From the NCBI GenBank assembly GCA_021812745.1, contig JAKAMS010000060.1, positions 1 through 10,614 of the forward strand: 10,614 nucleotides of DNA. The letters run 5' to 3'. Position 1 is the first letter of the stretch. Each line of letters opens with the position of its first letter. The notes under the pieces are model-generated. The model made no database searches. It saw only the letters and a list, made by a program, of their open reading frames with translations, and was not told the DNA's origin. The position numbers and the translations under genes were made by a program. Below, one piece after another: positions 1 to 6,800 of the stretch. The stretch comes from Bacteroidota bacterium. Its GTDB lineage: Bacteria; Bacteroidota; Ignavibacteria; Ignavibacteriales; Melioribacteraceae.

Positions 1-1
1 A

Positions 2-937
2 ATTTATGGTACATATTCAAATTCATATGGTAAACTTGGAGTTTTAGGTGGATTGCGTGCAGAGGAGTCATTCATTAAAGCTAATCTGGTTTCTATGAAT
101 AACATTCTTACAAACAGTTATTTCAATATCTACCCGACTCTGCATCTAAGTTACAAATTGAGCGATCTGATGCAGCTTCAGTTGAATTACAGCAAGCGTG
201 CAAACAGACCGGAAGGAGATGATCTTAATCCGTTTTCGGAATATCAAGACCCGAGAAATATAAGAGCAGGAAACCCAAATTTAAAACCGGAATTTATTCA
301 TTCAGTGGAATTCGGATTTCAATGGCAAAACGATTTTTTAACCGTAGTACCGAGCATCTTTTTCAGAAATCGTTATAACGGAATGACTTCAATTACAAAA
401 GCTTTGAACGACACAACTTTGTTAACCACGAAAGAAAATTTAGCTAAAGACCAGTCGGCTGGTTTCGAAGTTGTTTTCTCCGGCGGCTATGGAAATTTTA
501 TAACCGCAAATTTGAGCGGTAATGCTTTTTACGAACAGATTGACGCATCCAATCTTGGATTCAGCAATAACAAATCCACCGTTACATGGAGCGCCAATAT
601 GAGTTGTAACGCAAATCTTTCAACAACAACAATGGTACAATTCAATTCCAATTACAGGTCATCAAGATTAACCCCGCAAGGAGAATACAAGCCGAGCTTT
701 GTTGTCAATCTTGGATTGCGGCAGGATCTGTTTGATGAGAAACTTTCATTAGTCTTTACAATCTCGGACCTCTTCAAAACATTTAACAGAGAGATGAACT
801 TTGATACATCATGGCTGAAACAGAATACAGTTAATAGACGCGATTCACAAATAATGTATTTAGGAGTTACTTATCATTTAGGCAAACCGTCTAAAAAATC
901 GAAAGAGAAAGCGATTCAATATGATAATAGTTTATGA
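2..937 (+). CDS. TonB-dependent receptor-like outer membrane beta-barrel protein, C-terminal part (5' truncated by window edge)
   Basis: The frame is open from the first bases (reading IYGTYSNSYGKLGVLGGLRAEE), so the gene begins outside the window; a TTG at 53 is internal, not a start. What is visible is about 311 residues of alternating aromatic/polar beta-strands without a plug or signal peptide. Diagnostic segments are YSKRANRPEGDDLNPF, followed by DPRNIRAGNPNLKPE and then an FGFQW strand. This is the hallmark of the 'outer membrane beta-barrel family' (OMP_b-brl_3, PF14905) C-terminal barrel of TonB-dependent receptor-like proteins in Bacteroidota and relatives. The last strand (IMYLGVTYHLG) is followed by a short Lys-rich periplasmic tail, so the C-terminus looks intact. 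The protein should sit in the outer membrane and import or bind a bulky ligand with TonB energy; the substrate cannot be read from this part. It converges on the Dpp-like permease genes, with 86 nt between them. The family is fairly sure, the ligand unknown. Confidence 0.85.
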   Translation: MYGTYSNSYGKLGVLGGLRAEESFIKANLVSMNNILTNSYFNIYPTLHLSYKLSDLMQLQLNYSKRANRPEGDDLNPFSEYQDPRNIRAGNPNLKPEFIHSVEFGFQWQNDFLTVVPSIFFRNRYNGMTSITKALNDTTLLTTKENLAKDQSAGFEVVFSGGYGNFITANLSGNAFYEQIDASNLGFSNNKSTVTWSANMSCNANLSTTTMVQFNSNYRSSRLTPQGEYKPSFVVNLGLRQDLFDEKLSLVFTISDLFKTFNREMNFDTSWLKQNTVNRRDSQIMYLGVTYHLGKPSKKSKEKAIQYDNSL

Positions 938-970
938 TAAATAGTTTTTTAAGACAGTACATTGTTACAG

Positions 971-1004
971 AGATCCGGTTTGACGGATTTAGACAAATTT
1001 TTTT
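971..1004 (+). terminator. Putative rho-independent terminator after the barrel gene
   Basis: AGATCCG (971-977) pairs with CGGATTT (984-990), with one G-U pair, around a 6-nt loop (GTTTGA). A run of seven T follows at 998-1004. The T-run starts 8 nt after the stem, later than in a textbook terminator, so this is a moderate call. It lies 33 nt past the barrel stop codon and has no T-run in the minus direction, so it would serve the plus-strand gene only. Confidence 0.45.
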
Positions 1005-1023
1005 GATCGGAAAGAATTGCCGC

Positions 1024-2289
1024 TTAGTCGCTAATGAAAGGATTTACCTTCAACTGTAATTCTTTACCTAAACTGTAAACGCTTAGTAAAGTTATCACAA
1101 GGAATAAGGAAGGAAATGCGGCTATCCACCATGCTTGACTGAGATAAAATTGTCCTTCCAATATCATTGCGCCCCAGGTAGGGTAAAAGTGATTACCGGT
1201 CAATCCTAAATAGCTCAGTGAAGATTCGGCGATAATAACGCTGGCAAATTGAAATACCAGATTAACTAATAATGACGGGAGTAAAAGCGGAATAAAGTCT
1301 TTTCTCAGCATTTCTAACTTGCTCATACCAAGCATTTGTGAAGTGATAATATAATTTTTGTTTTTGAGCGAAATAACTTCTCCCCGGACAATCTTAAATA
1401 AAGTTTTCCATCCAGAGATGCCGAGTATGATAATTACGTTTAGCAGAGAATTGCCAAAGTATGCCAGAAAGAGGATGACTAAAAATATTGTGGGAAATGC
1501 CAGCATCATCTCAGTAAAACGGTTGAGTATAATATCAACATTCCTTGAGAAATATCCTGAGATAAAACCAAGCAGACCACCTATCAAAAGGGTAACAATA
1601 ACGGCAGATGCGCCGATTAGTGTTGAAAGGCGTGTTGCGTAAATAATTCTTGAAAATAGATCTCGCCCGTATTCATCCGTACCAAACAAAAAGATAATAT
1701 TTTCAGTTACTGTTTTATCCTTGTATGAATTTTGCAATTCAAATTCCTTATTCCTCTGGAATATTTTAATATTGCCGCTCATCTTAACGCTGTCGCATAA
1801 AAAATAGTTATCATCTACAACGTCGCGGAATAGATCTCTCCTCAGACTATAATATTGGGTCAGTTCATCGGTGGTTGTTTTATTCTCATCAACTTTGATA
1901 AGCACTTTAGATGAAAGGGGAGAAAGATTTTTAGCAACAGAGAGGTTGAATTGAAGATTCGGATTATAGATTGAAATGAGCGGTGCGAAAATGAAGATGA
2001 AACTGACCGCAATTGCTATCCCTTGGCTTAGTCCAAAAGTGCGGTTGAAAAAAACGAATCTTCTTCCGGGAAAAAGTAAAATAAGCAATAATAGAATTAT
2101 CCCGATCGAAGAGAAAAATTGATCGGCTATTTCAAAAGAAAATAAATTAGAAAAATTATTACCGCTCAACACCAAAATTATGAAATGGTAGAATAACCTG
2201 ATTGAATCAGCCAATTCAGAAAATCTCAGAATGATGACCGATGCTGTAAGAAAAAGAAGAAAATGCCATATTCTAATTCTCTTAATCAA
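1024..2289 (-). CDS. DppC/OppC-like peptide ABC transporter permease with enlarged N-terminal half
   Basis: Inner-membrane permease subunit of a peptide/nickel-type ABC importer. The C-terminal half carries the family hallmarks: FGTDEYGRDLFSR at residues 202-214 (usual GTDxxGRDxxSR), then a membrane segment at 218-246. The coupling (EAA-like) loop runs from about 301 to 334 (VRGEVISLKNKNY, then LGMSKLEMLRKDFIPLLLPS), and ESSLSYLGL is at about 355-363. At 421 residues it is longer than the usual roughly 300. About 85 extra N-terminal residues hold two or three more hydrophobic stretches (about 9-24, 33-43, 58-75) before the segment that looks like normal TM1 (86-108). The loop before GTDEYGRD is also long (about 109-200). 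The start is TTG at 2287-2289, forming a TTGA overlap with the stop of the upstream permease; a weak GGA lies upstream and no ATG is nearby. It is the last gene of the minus-strand unit and ends in TAA. Confidence 0.88.
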   Translation of the reverse strand: MIKRIRIWHFLLFLTASVIILRFSELADSIRLFYHFIILVLSGNNFSNLFSFEIADQFFSSIGIILLLLILLFPGRRFVFFNRTFGLSQGIAIAVSFIFIFAPLISIYNPNLQFNLSVAKNLSPLSSKVLIKVDENKTTTDELTQYYSLRRDLFRDVVDDNYFLCDSVKMSGNIKIFQRNKEFELQNSYKDKTVTENIIFLFGTDEYGRDLFSRIIYATRLSTLIGASAVIVTLLIGGLLGFISGYFSRNVDIILNRFTEMMLAFPTIFLVILFLAYFGNSLLNVIIILGISGWKTLFKIVRGEVISLKNKNYIITSQMLGMSKLEMLRKDFIPLLLPSLLVNLVFQFASVIIAESSLSYLGLTGNHFYPTWGAMILEGQFYLSQAWWIAAFPSLFLVITLLSVYSLGKELQLKVNPFISD

Positions 2290-3266
2290 TTTAGTTCCGT
2301 GTTTAATCTCTTATCAAATTTTACCTTAATTGTATCTGCAAGAAAATTTGCCAGCAGAACAAATACTCCGGAGATAAAAACAGATCCAACTACAAGCGGG
2401 TAATCTCTTGTTAATATAGCCGTAACGGTTAATCTCCCCATTCCGGGCAGACTAAAAATTGTTTCTGTTATCAGCGCTCCGCTTAGAAGTATTCCAAGTT
2501 CAGTTCCAAAGATTGATAGAAGCGGTCCAATGGAGTTTGGAATAACATGCTTTTTGAAAATTGTTTTTTCATCAGTTCCGTTAGCTCGTAAAAAGAGGAC
2601 ATAATTCTTCTGGTATGTAGTCTCTATGCTGTTTCTTAGATAGCTGTAAAATAGTAACGCGCCGGGAATAGAGAGAGTAAGCAGAGGCAGTATCAAATGG
2701 GAAAAATAATCGAGTATCTTTTCTATTACGCTCAAGTCGTTAAAATCCATCGAATGCAAATCCGATGAAGGCAGAATATTCAGCTTGACCGAAAAGAAAT
2801 AAATCAAGACCAATCCTATAATCATTGTCGGTATTGAATAAATAAAGAAACTTAATCTGCTTAGTAGTCTGTCTAAAAATCCTCCTCTGATTTTATTTAT
2901 TAAAAACGCTAATAAAAACGAGAAAGATACTTGAATGGAAAAACTAATTGAGGCGAAAATAAGTGTAAAGGTAAGCGGTCCGGAAATTACTTCGGTAACA
3001 GGAATGCGGTAATTATACGAAATACCAAAATCGCCGCTCAAAATATTCTTTATAAAATAGAAATACTGCTCTGCCACTGAACGGTCTAAAGCGAATGAGT
3101 GCTTTACATTCTCTGATAATAAAGGACTCATCACCGGGGAAATAAATTTTAATGTCGGATCGCCCGGAGCGAGTCTAAGCAGTATGAAAATTAAACTGAC
3201 TAATAAGAATAATGTAAAGATGTAAGAAGATAACCGCTTTATGAATTTTATTCCGTTCGTCTTCAT
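2286..3266 (-). CDS. DppB/OppB-like peptide ABC transporter permease
   Basis: Partner inner-membrane permease of the peptide/nickel-type importer. At 326 residues it has the normal length for DppB. A TM1 at about 12-31 leads into RLAPGDP (31-37, usual RLxPGDP). GDFGISY follows at 78-84, the usual periplasmic motif before 'pV...i' (here IPVTEVI). The EAA-type coupling loop includes LRANGTDEKTIFKKHVIPNS (226-245), followed by ETIFSLPGMGRL (268-279), a strongly conserved family segment. Further membrane segments are at about 99-122, 137-160, 190-209, 246-270 and 290-312. The ATG start lies 2 nt after the TAG of the binding-protein gene, without a visible Shine-Dalgarno, so translation is probably coupled. 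Its own TGA overlaps the TTG start of the DppC-like gene. Confidence 0.93.
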   Translation of the reverse strand: MKTNGIKFIKRLSSYIFTLFLLVSLIFILLRLAPGDPTLKFISPVMSPLLSENVKHSFALDRSVAEQYFYFIKNILSGDFGISYNYRIPVTEVISGPLTFTLIFASISFSIQVSFSFLLAFLINKIRGGFLDRLLSRLSFFIYSIPTMIIGLVLIYFFSVKLNILPSSDLHSMDFNDLSVIEKILDYFSHLILPLLTLSIPGALLFYSYLRNSIETTYQKNYVLFLRANGTDEKTIFKKHVIPNSIGPLLSIFGTELGILLSGALITETIFSLPGMGRLTVTAILTRDYPLVVGSVFISGVFVLLANFLADTIKVKFDKRLNTELN

Positions 3267-3268
3267 AA

Positions 3269-4927
3269 CTATTTATCAATAGACCATGTCCAGCATTTCT
3301 GAACAACGCCTAACGGATTTATAGGAATATTTTTAATCCTATTATTGAAGCCGACCATGTTATCTATCCAAAACAAAAAAACTACCGGCTGTTCATCGCT
3401 CATAATTTTCTGGAATCTCTTTAAAAGTTCATGGCGTTCGTTATCGGGAATCTTTGTGCCGAGTTTATCTAATATCAGATCAACTTCTTTGTTGCTGAAA
3501 TTGCACACATTTGCGCCGGCAATTTTTTTATCCGAATACCAATATGGTTTTAAGTTGAGTGGAATAGGCACGCCCCAGCCTGCAATCCATGCATTTAATT
3601 CTCCCTTAAACATTTTGGGAAATATAACAGCCGGTTCCAAGAATTCAATTTTAGCGTCAATACCCGCCGCCTTCAAATTATTCTGAAGTATGTTTGAAGT
3701 GAATGTTCTCAAAGGATTTCCCGAGGGCACATTGATAGTAAATGAAAATTTCTTGCCGCTCTTCTCTAAAATCCCGTCTCCGTCGGAGTCTATCCATCCC
3801 TCATTCTTTAATAATCTCTTGGCTTCGTCAATATTAAATTCAATCGGTCTCTGCGATTCATCAAGATCGGATTTATATATCGGCGCTATAGGTCCCACCA
3901 TTAGTTCGCCGTGCCCCATTAAATATTCATCTATAATTGTTTGACGGTTAAGAGCATATGCGATTGCTTTTCTGATATTCACATTCCCGAAAAGTTTATT
4001 CGGAACAATCTTTTTCACTTTTGGGGAAGAGGGTTCAATATTATTCAAACCGAGATAGTCGTATTCGCGTCCTTTTCTTGCCGTAACGCTTAAATGCTTT
4101 TCTGCTTTTAAAGCATCAATATCTTCCGGACGGATATTTTCCGTTAAATCAATTTCTCCTTTCTTGAACTGATTTATTCTGGAATTATAATCCGGAATAA
4201 TTTTGAAAACGATCTCTTTAATCTCTCCGCCGGAGAATAAAAATGATTTATCGTTTCTTACCAGTTTGATGTTCTGGCTTTTTTCCCATGACTCAAGTTT
4301 GTAAGGTCCGCTTCCGATTGGTTTGAAACTCATATCCGAAGTTGCAAGAGCTTTGCGGTCCAACTTTTCAAATATATGTTTCGGCATTACCGGGAAATCA
4401 AAATCGAAATAGGAAGGCGTGCTGTTTGCCTTAAAATTTATTCTGAATTGTGAAGGACTTATCACTTGAAATGTCTTTGTAAGGTCAATGCTAAGATCGG
4501 GATTTGTATAAAAGTTTTTAAATGTTCCAAAGAAGCGGCTTTGAACTTTAGCATCCGAATAGAGATCAAATGAAAAAACAATATCATCGGCATTAACATT
4601 CACTCCATCGCTCCATTTAGCGTCATCTCTTAATGTAACTAATACAGATGACGAATCTTTACTCCACTCAATTGATTTTGCCAGTACCGGAGAAGAAGTT
4701 ACAAAACCCGTTTTATCATCCCAGCCATGTCCCACAATGCCTAGATAAATCAGTTCGGTTATGTCCGACTCTGAGGCGCTCATAGCAAATAGCGGATTAA
4801 GAGTTTGCACGTCGGATTCTAATCCTATAATAATTCTGTCGGCTGTTTTTTCTTTGGACCCTGTGCAGCTAACAGCAAAAATTAATGAGATGATAATTAT
4901 AGAGATTCTCTTGAAACGCGGTATCAT
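3269..4927 (-). CDS. Peptide/nickel-type ABC transporter substrate-binding lipoprotein (SBP family 5)
   Basis: Extracytoplasmic binding protein that should deliver a peptide-like ligand to the adjacent permeases. From the start at 4927 (552 residues) the N-terminus is MIPRFKR, a hydrophobic core, then FAVSC with Cys21 as the probable lipidated residue. Family 5 features are LRDDAKWSDGVNVNADD (usual DGxxxxAxDV), NVNIRKAIAYALNRQTII (usual VRxAixxAidR) and the late AWIAGWGVPIP and QPVVFLFW segments. The frame extends 12 codons upstream to an ATG at 4963. The internal ATG at 4927 is preferred because AGAGGGA lies 6 nt upstream and the lipoprotein signal then begins at the start. It is the first gene of the minus-strand unit, divergent from the ATPase genes. 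The DSDGDG loop (near 3770-3790) is common in this family. Substrate unknown; dipeptide, oligopeptide, nickel or sugar-like ligands are all possible for the family. Confidence 0.93.
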   Translation of the reverse strand: MIPRFKRISIIIISLIFAVSCTGSKEKTADRIIIGLESDVQTLNPLFAMSASESDITELIYLGIVGHGWDDKTGFVTSSPVLAKSIEWSKDSSSVLVTLRDDAKWSDGVNVNADDIVFSFDLYSDAKVQSRFFGTFKNFYTNPDLSIDLTKTFQVISPSQFRINFKANSTPSYFDFDFPVMPKHIFEKLDRKALATSDMSFKPIGSGPYKLESWEKSQNIKLVRNDKSFLFSGGEIKEIVFKIIPDYNSRINQFKKGEIDLTENIRPEDIDALKAEKHLSVTARKGREYDYLGLNNIEPSSPKVKKIVPNKLFGNVNIRKAIAYALNRQTIIDEYLMGHGELMVGPIAPIYKSDLDESQRPIEFNIDEAKRLLKNEGWIDSDGDGILEKSGKKFSFTINVPSGNPLRTFTSNILQNNLKAAGIDAKIEFLEPAVIFPKMFKGELNAWIAGWGVPIPLNLKPYWYSDKKIAGANVCNFSNKEVDLILDKLGTKIPDNERHELLKRFQKIMSDEQPVVFLFWIDNMVGFNNRIKNIPINPLGVVQKCWTWSIDK

Positions 4928-5040
4928 ATTCTTTCCCTCTTTTGTGAATGGCAATACAAACATTGCAATCCCTAAACTTTTGCCTTAACTTTTATATCAA
5001 TAAAATAAGAATATGAACTATAAAAGCATAGCGTACAGTT
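4928..5040. promoter_or_regulatory. Divergent control region between binding-protein/permease and ATPase units
   Basis: The 113 nt between the divergent starts must carry promoters for both halves of the importer unless one is read from elsewhere. Plus-strand candidates are a -10-like TAAAAT at 5001-5006, with TTGCCT at 4980-4985 (a short 15-nt spacer), and TATAAA at 5019-5024. In the minus direction GATATAAAAG offers a TATAAA-like -10 without a convincing -35. No clear operator palindrome was seen. That both units are controlled from here is inference; the individual boxes are weak. Confidence 0.35.
4934..4940 (-). promoter_or_regulatory. Shine-Dalgarno that sets the binding-protein start
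   Basis: On the minus strand AGAGGGA lies 6 nt before the ATG at 4925-4927. The upstream in-frame ATG (4961-4963) has no purine-rich site in front of it, so this site decides for the shorter lipoprotein. Confidence 0.6.
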
Positions 5041-5051
5041 TTGGGAACTAA
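5013..5051 (+). other. 12-codon mini-ORF overlapping the first ATPase start
   Basis: ATG at 5013 opens a short frame (MNYKSIAYSFGN) that stops with TAA at 5049-5051, overlapping the TTG start of the ATPase gene in another frame. It could be a short leader peptide coupled to the ATPase. It could be the true N-terminus, separated from the ATPase frame by a one-base indel in GTTTTGGGAAC. It could also be chance. No good Shine-Dalgarno precedes it. Confidence 0.2.
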
Positions 5052-5781
5052 CCAGATTATTATCGAAGCAAATATTGATTTTGTTGAGTTGAATTCGAAC
5101 GGCTCAAGCAAAGTATTATTCAGCAATGTGAATTTTATTCTTGAGAATAATTCAATCTACACGCTTCTAGGCAATAACGGTGCTGGTAAAACAACTTTTC
5201 TAAATGCTTTGTTGAATCTGCTGGACAAAAAATCCTACAGTGTCAAAGGAAAAATAAATCTGCTCGGTTATGATCTCTTGAATTCTTCGGAAGAGGAATT
5301 ACAATCCCTTAGAAAAGAATCGGTACGCTTCATTTTCCAGGACGCCGTTAATTGTTTTGACCCTCTTAGAAAGATCGGCTATTATTTTAATTCATTGCCG
5401 TTAGACAACAGTTATCTTGATGAACTGCTTGATTACTTCCTCATGCCGAAAAGAGAAATTATACTGAACTATTATCCGTACGAACTAAGCGGAGGTATAG
5501 CTCAAAGAATTGCTCTTATATGGGGAATTGTATCTAAACCTAAACTGCTTATTATTGACGAACCAAATAGCGCGCTCGATATTCCGCTCTCTGTACTCCT
5601 GAGCAAAAAACTGACGGAGATTTCCAAACAAAATGATCTTTCAATTCTGGTTGTTACACAGGATTTGAAATTCGCATTTAACACCGGCGGCAGAATAGGA
5701 TTGCTGAGGTCCGGCGGTATTGAAGAATTTAACAATGATGAAGAAAATTTTAACCGGTTGAAAATTGAACTGATGAAGTAA
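5041..5781 (+). CDS. Peptide-type ABC transporter ATPase, first subunit (DppD-like, short, H-loop His replaced by Gln)
   Basis: Cytoplasmic ATPase that should energise the neighbouring permeases together with the next gene. Visible motifs in 246 residues: Walker A GNNGAGKT (44-51), Q-loop FQD (Q100), signature LSGGIAQ (149-155), Walker B LLIIDEP (169-175) with catalytic Glu174, and D-loop SALD (177-180). The H-loop, normally T-H-D, reads VVTQDLK, so position 207 is Gln (codon 5659-5661). The protein ends soon after the ATPase core. It lacks the C-terminal oligopeptide-transporter extension that makes DppD/OppD about 320-330 residues. The start is uncertain: TTG at 5041 is the first start in frame after a stop at 5029, with no Shine-Dalgarno, but the first beta-strand needs nearly all of the N-terminus. 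A 19-nt gap separates it from the second ATPase. DppD rather than DppF is assigned by order only. Confidence 0.85.
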   Translation: MGTNQIIIEANIDFVELNSNGSSKVLFSNVNFILENNSIYTLLGNNGAGKTTFLNALLNLLDKKSYSVKGKINLLGYDLLNSSEEELQSLRKESVRFIFQDAVNCFDPLRKIGYYFNSLPLDNSYLDELLDYFLMPKREIILNYYPYELSGGIAQRIALIWGIVSKPKLLIIDEPNSALDIPLSVLLSKKLTEISKQNDLSILVVTQDLKFAFNTGGRIGLLRSGGIEEFNNDEENFNRLKIELMK

Positions 5782-5800
5782 AATTACTTGTGAACAAGAG

Positions 5801-6676
5801 ATGAATGAACTTCTAAAAATAAAAAACGTTTCCTATTCGGTGAATGATTATACCGGGAAAAAGAGAATTAAAATTGTTGAAGATGTTTCTCTGGATATTT
5901 ACCGCGGAGAAATTTTAGGAATAGTAGGAGAGAGCGGCTGCGGTAAAACTACTTTGGCAAAACTTATCGCTTCAATCCTGAAACGCAGTTCCGGTTCAAT
6001 TGATTATTACTTTAACTCGTCTTTGAAGAAAGAAGCAAAACCCGCGCAAATATTATTTCAAAACTCAGAAGATCTTATCAATCCTTTTAGAAAGATAAAG
6101 GAGATGCTGGATGACAGCGGCAGTCCCGAGAAAAGCTTTGAAACAATTCTGGCGGAAACCGGTGTTGATAATGAATTGCTGACTAAACTTGGGTTTCAAT
6201 TGAGCGGCGGTGAAAGACAAAGAGTAGGTTTGGCAAGAGTGCTCTTAGCCGATCCGGAACTTCTTATTTTGGATGAACCATTCTCAGCGCAAGATTTTCC
6301 GTCTAAAAATAATTTTAAGGAATTAATAGGCAAACTTAGTTCGGATGGAAAACTTACAACCGTAATTATTACTCATGAGCTGGATCTTATTGATAATCTT
6401 GTTGATAGAATTGCCGTTATATTCGGAGGAAAAATTATTGAAATTGCATCTGCAGATAACTTCTTTCGATCACCAAAACATCCTTACTCAAAATTCCTTT
6501 TAGAATCGGGGAAGTATCTGCTGGAACGGAAAAATATTATTATTGATGAGGAGAGCCATTCGGCTTTTTGCAATTACTACAATCGCTGTGCTAAGAAAAC
6601 GGATGATTGTTTAAGTATGCTCAAGAGAAATGAGAATAAAGATCATATCGTTTATTGTAACAATACTGAAGAGTAA
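5801..6676 (+). CDS. Peptide-type ABC transporter ATPase, second subunit (Dpp/Opp family, with C-terminal cysteine tail)
   Basis: Second cytoplasmic ATPase of the importer, 291 residues with all catalytic motifs: Walker A GESGCGKT (43-50), Q-loop FQN (Q87), signature LSGGERQ (134-140), Walker B LLILDEP (154-160, Glu159), a slightly altered D-loop SAQD (162-165) and a normal H-loop THE (His192). After the core comes the oligopeptide/dipeptide-transporter C-terminal extension: SPKHPYSKFLL (224-234), then Cys257, Cys263, Cys270 and Cys286. That is the C-x5-C-x6-C-x15-C pattern typical of this extension. In characterised relatives this tail can hold a [4Fe-4S] cluster; whether it does here is inference. 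The start is ATG at 5801 with AAGAG directly in front, closer than ideal. It follows the first ATPase by 19 nt and is surely co-transcribed. Confidence 0.92.
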   Translation: MNELLKIKNVSYSVNDYTGKKRIKIVEDVSLDIYRGEILGIVGESGCGKTTLAKLIASILKRSSGSIDYYFNSSLKKEAKPAQILFQNSEDLINPFRKIKEMLDDSGSPEKSFETILAETGVDNELLTKLGFQLSGGERQRVGLARVLLADPELLILDEPFSAQDFPSKNNFKELIGKLSSDGKLTTVIITHELDLIDNLVDRIAVIFGGKIIEIASADNFFRSPKHPYSKFLLESGKYLLERKNIIIDEESHSAFCNYYNRCAKKTDDCLSMLKRNENKDHIVYCNNTEE

Positions 6677-6700
6677 TCACCAATAATTTCGAAATAAAAT

Positions 6701-6730
6701 AAAAAAGCCAAGCGGCGAAAGACAAAGTTT
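6701..6730. terminator. Possible weak terminator in the convergent gap
   Basis: The 124-nt gap between the ATPase stop (6676) and the convergent lipoprotein stop (6801) contains GCC-AAGC-GGC (6707-6716). An A-rich stretch lies on one side and TTTTTAT on the other. Read on the minus strand it is GCCGCTTGGC followed by TTTTTTATTTTA. The stem is only 3 bp, so this is a weak candidate for ending the minus-strand cassette about 90 nt past its stop. Nothing else terminator-like was seen here. Confidence 0.22.
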
Positions 6731-6800
6731 TTATCTCTGCCTCTCGTCTCTTAACTTCAATTTTTTACTGCTTAATTCTTACTAAAAATATTTCTGATTC

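Noticed and set aside
1358..1642. 94-residue plus-strand open frame inside the DppC-like gene
   Set aside because: Lies fully antisense to a strongly conserved permease core and shows no family motifs; a shadow frame.
3770..3790. DSDGDG loop in the binding protein, as a possible calcium-binding or dockerin-like site
   Set aside because: A 'GWxDxDGDGxxE' loop is common in SBP family 5 proteins and does not by itself imply calcium binding or a dockerin.
3345..4988. Three plus-strand open frames antisense to the binding-protein gene (3345-3686, 3690-3944, 4761-4988)
   Set aside because: They mirror a conserved SBP family 5 gene and have no recognisable domains; shadow frames.
5502..5735. 77-residue minus-strand frame in the first ATPase
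   Set aside because: Antisense to the signature and Walker B region; no motifs of its own.
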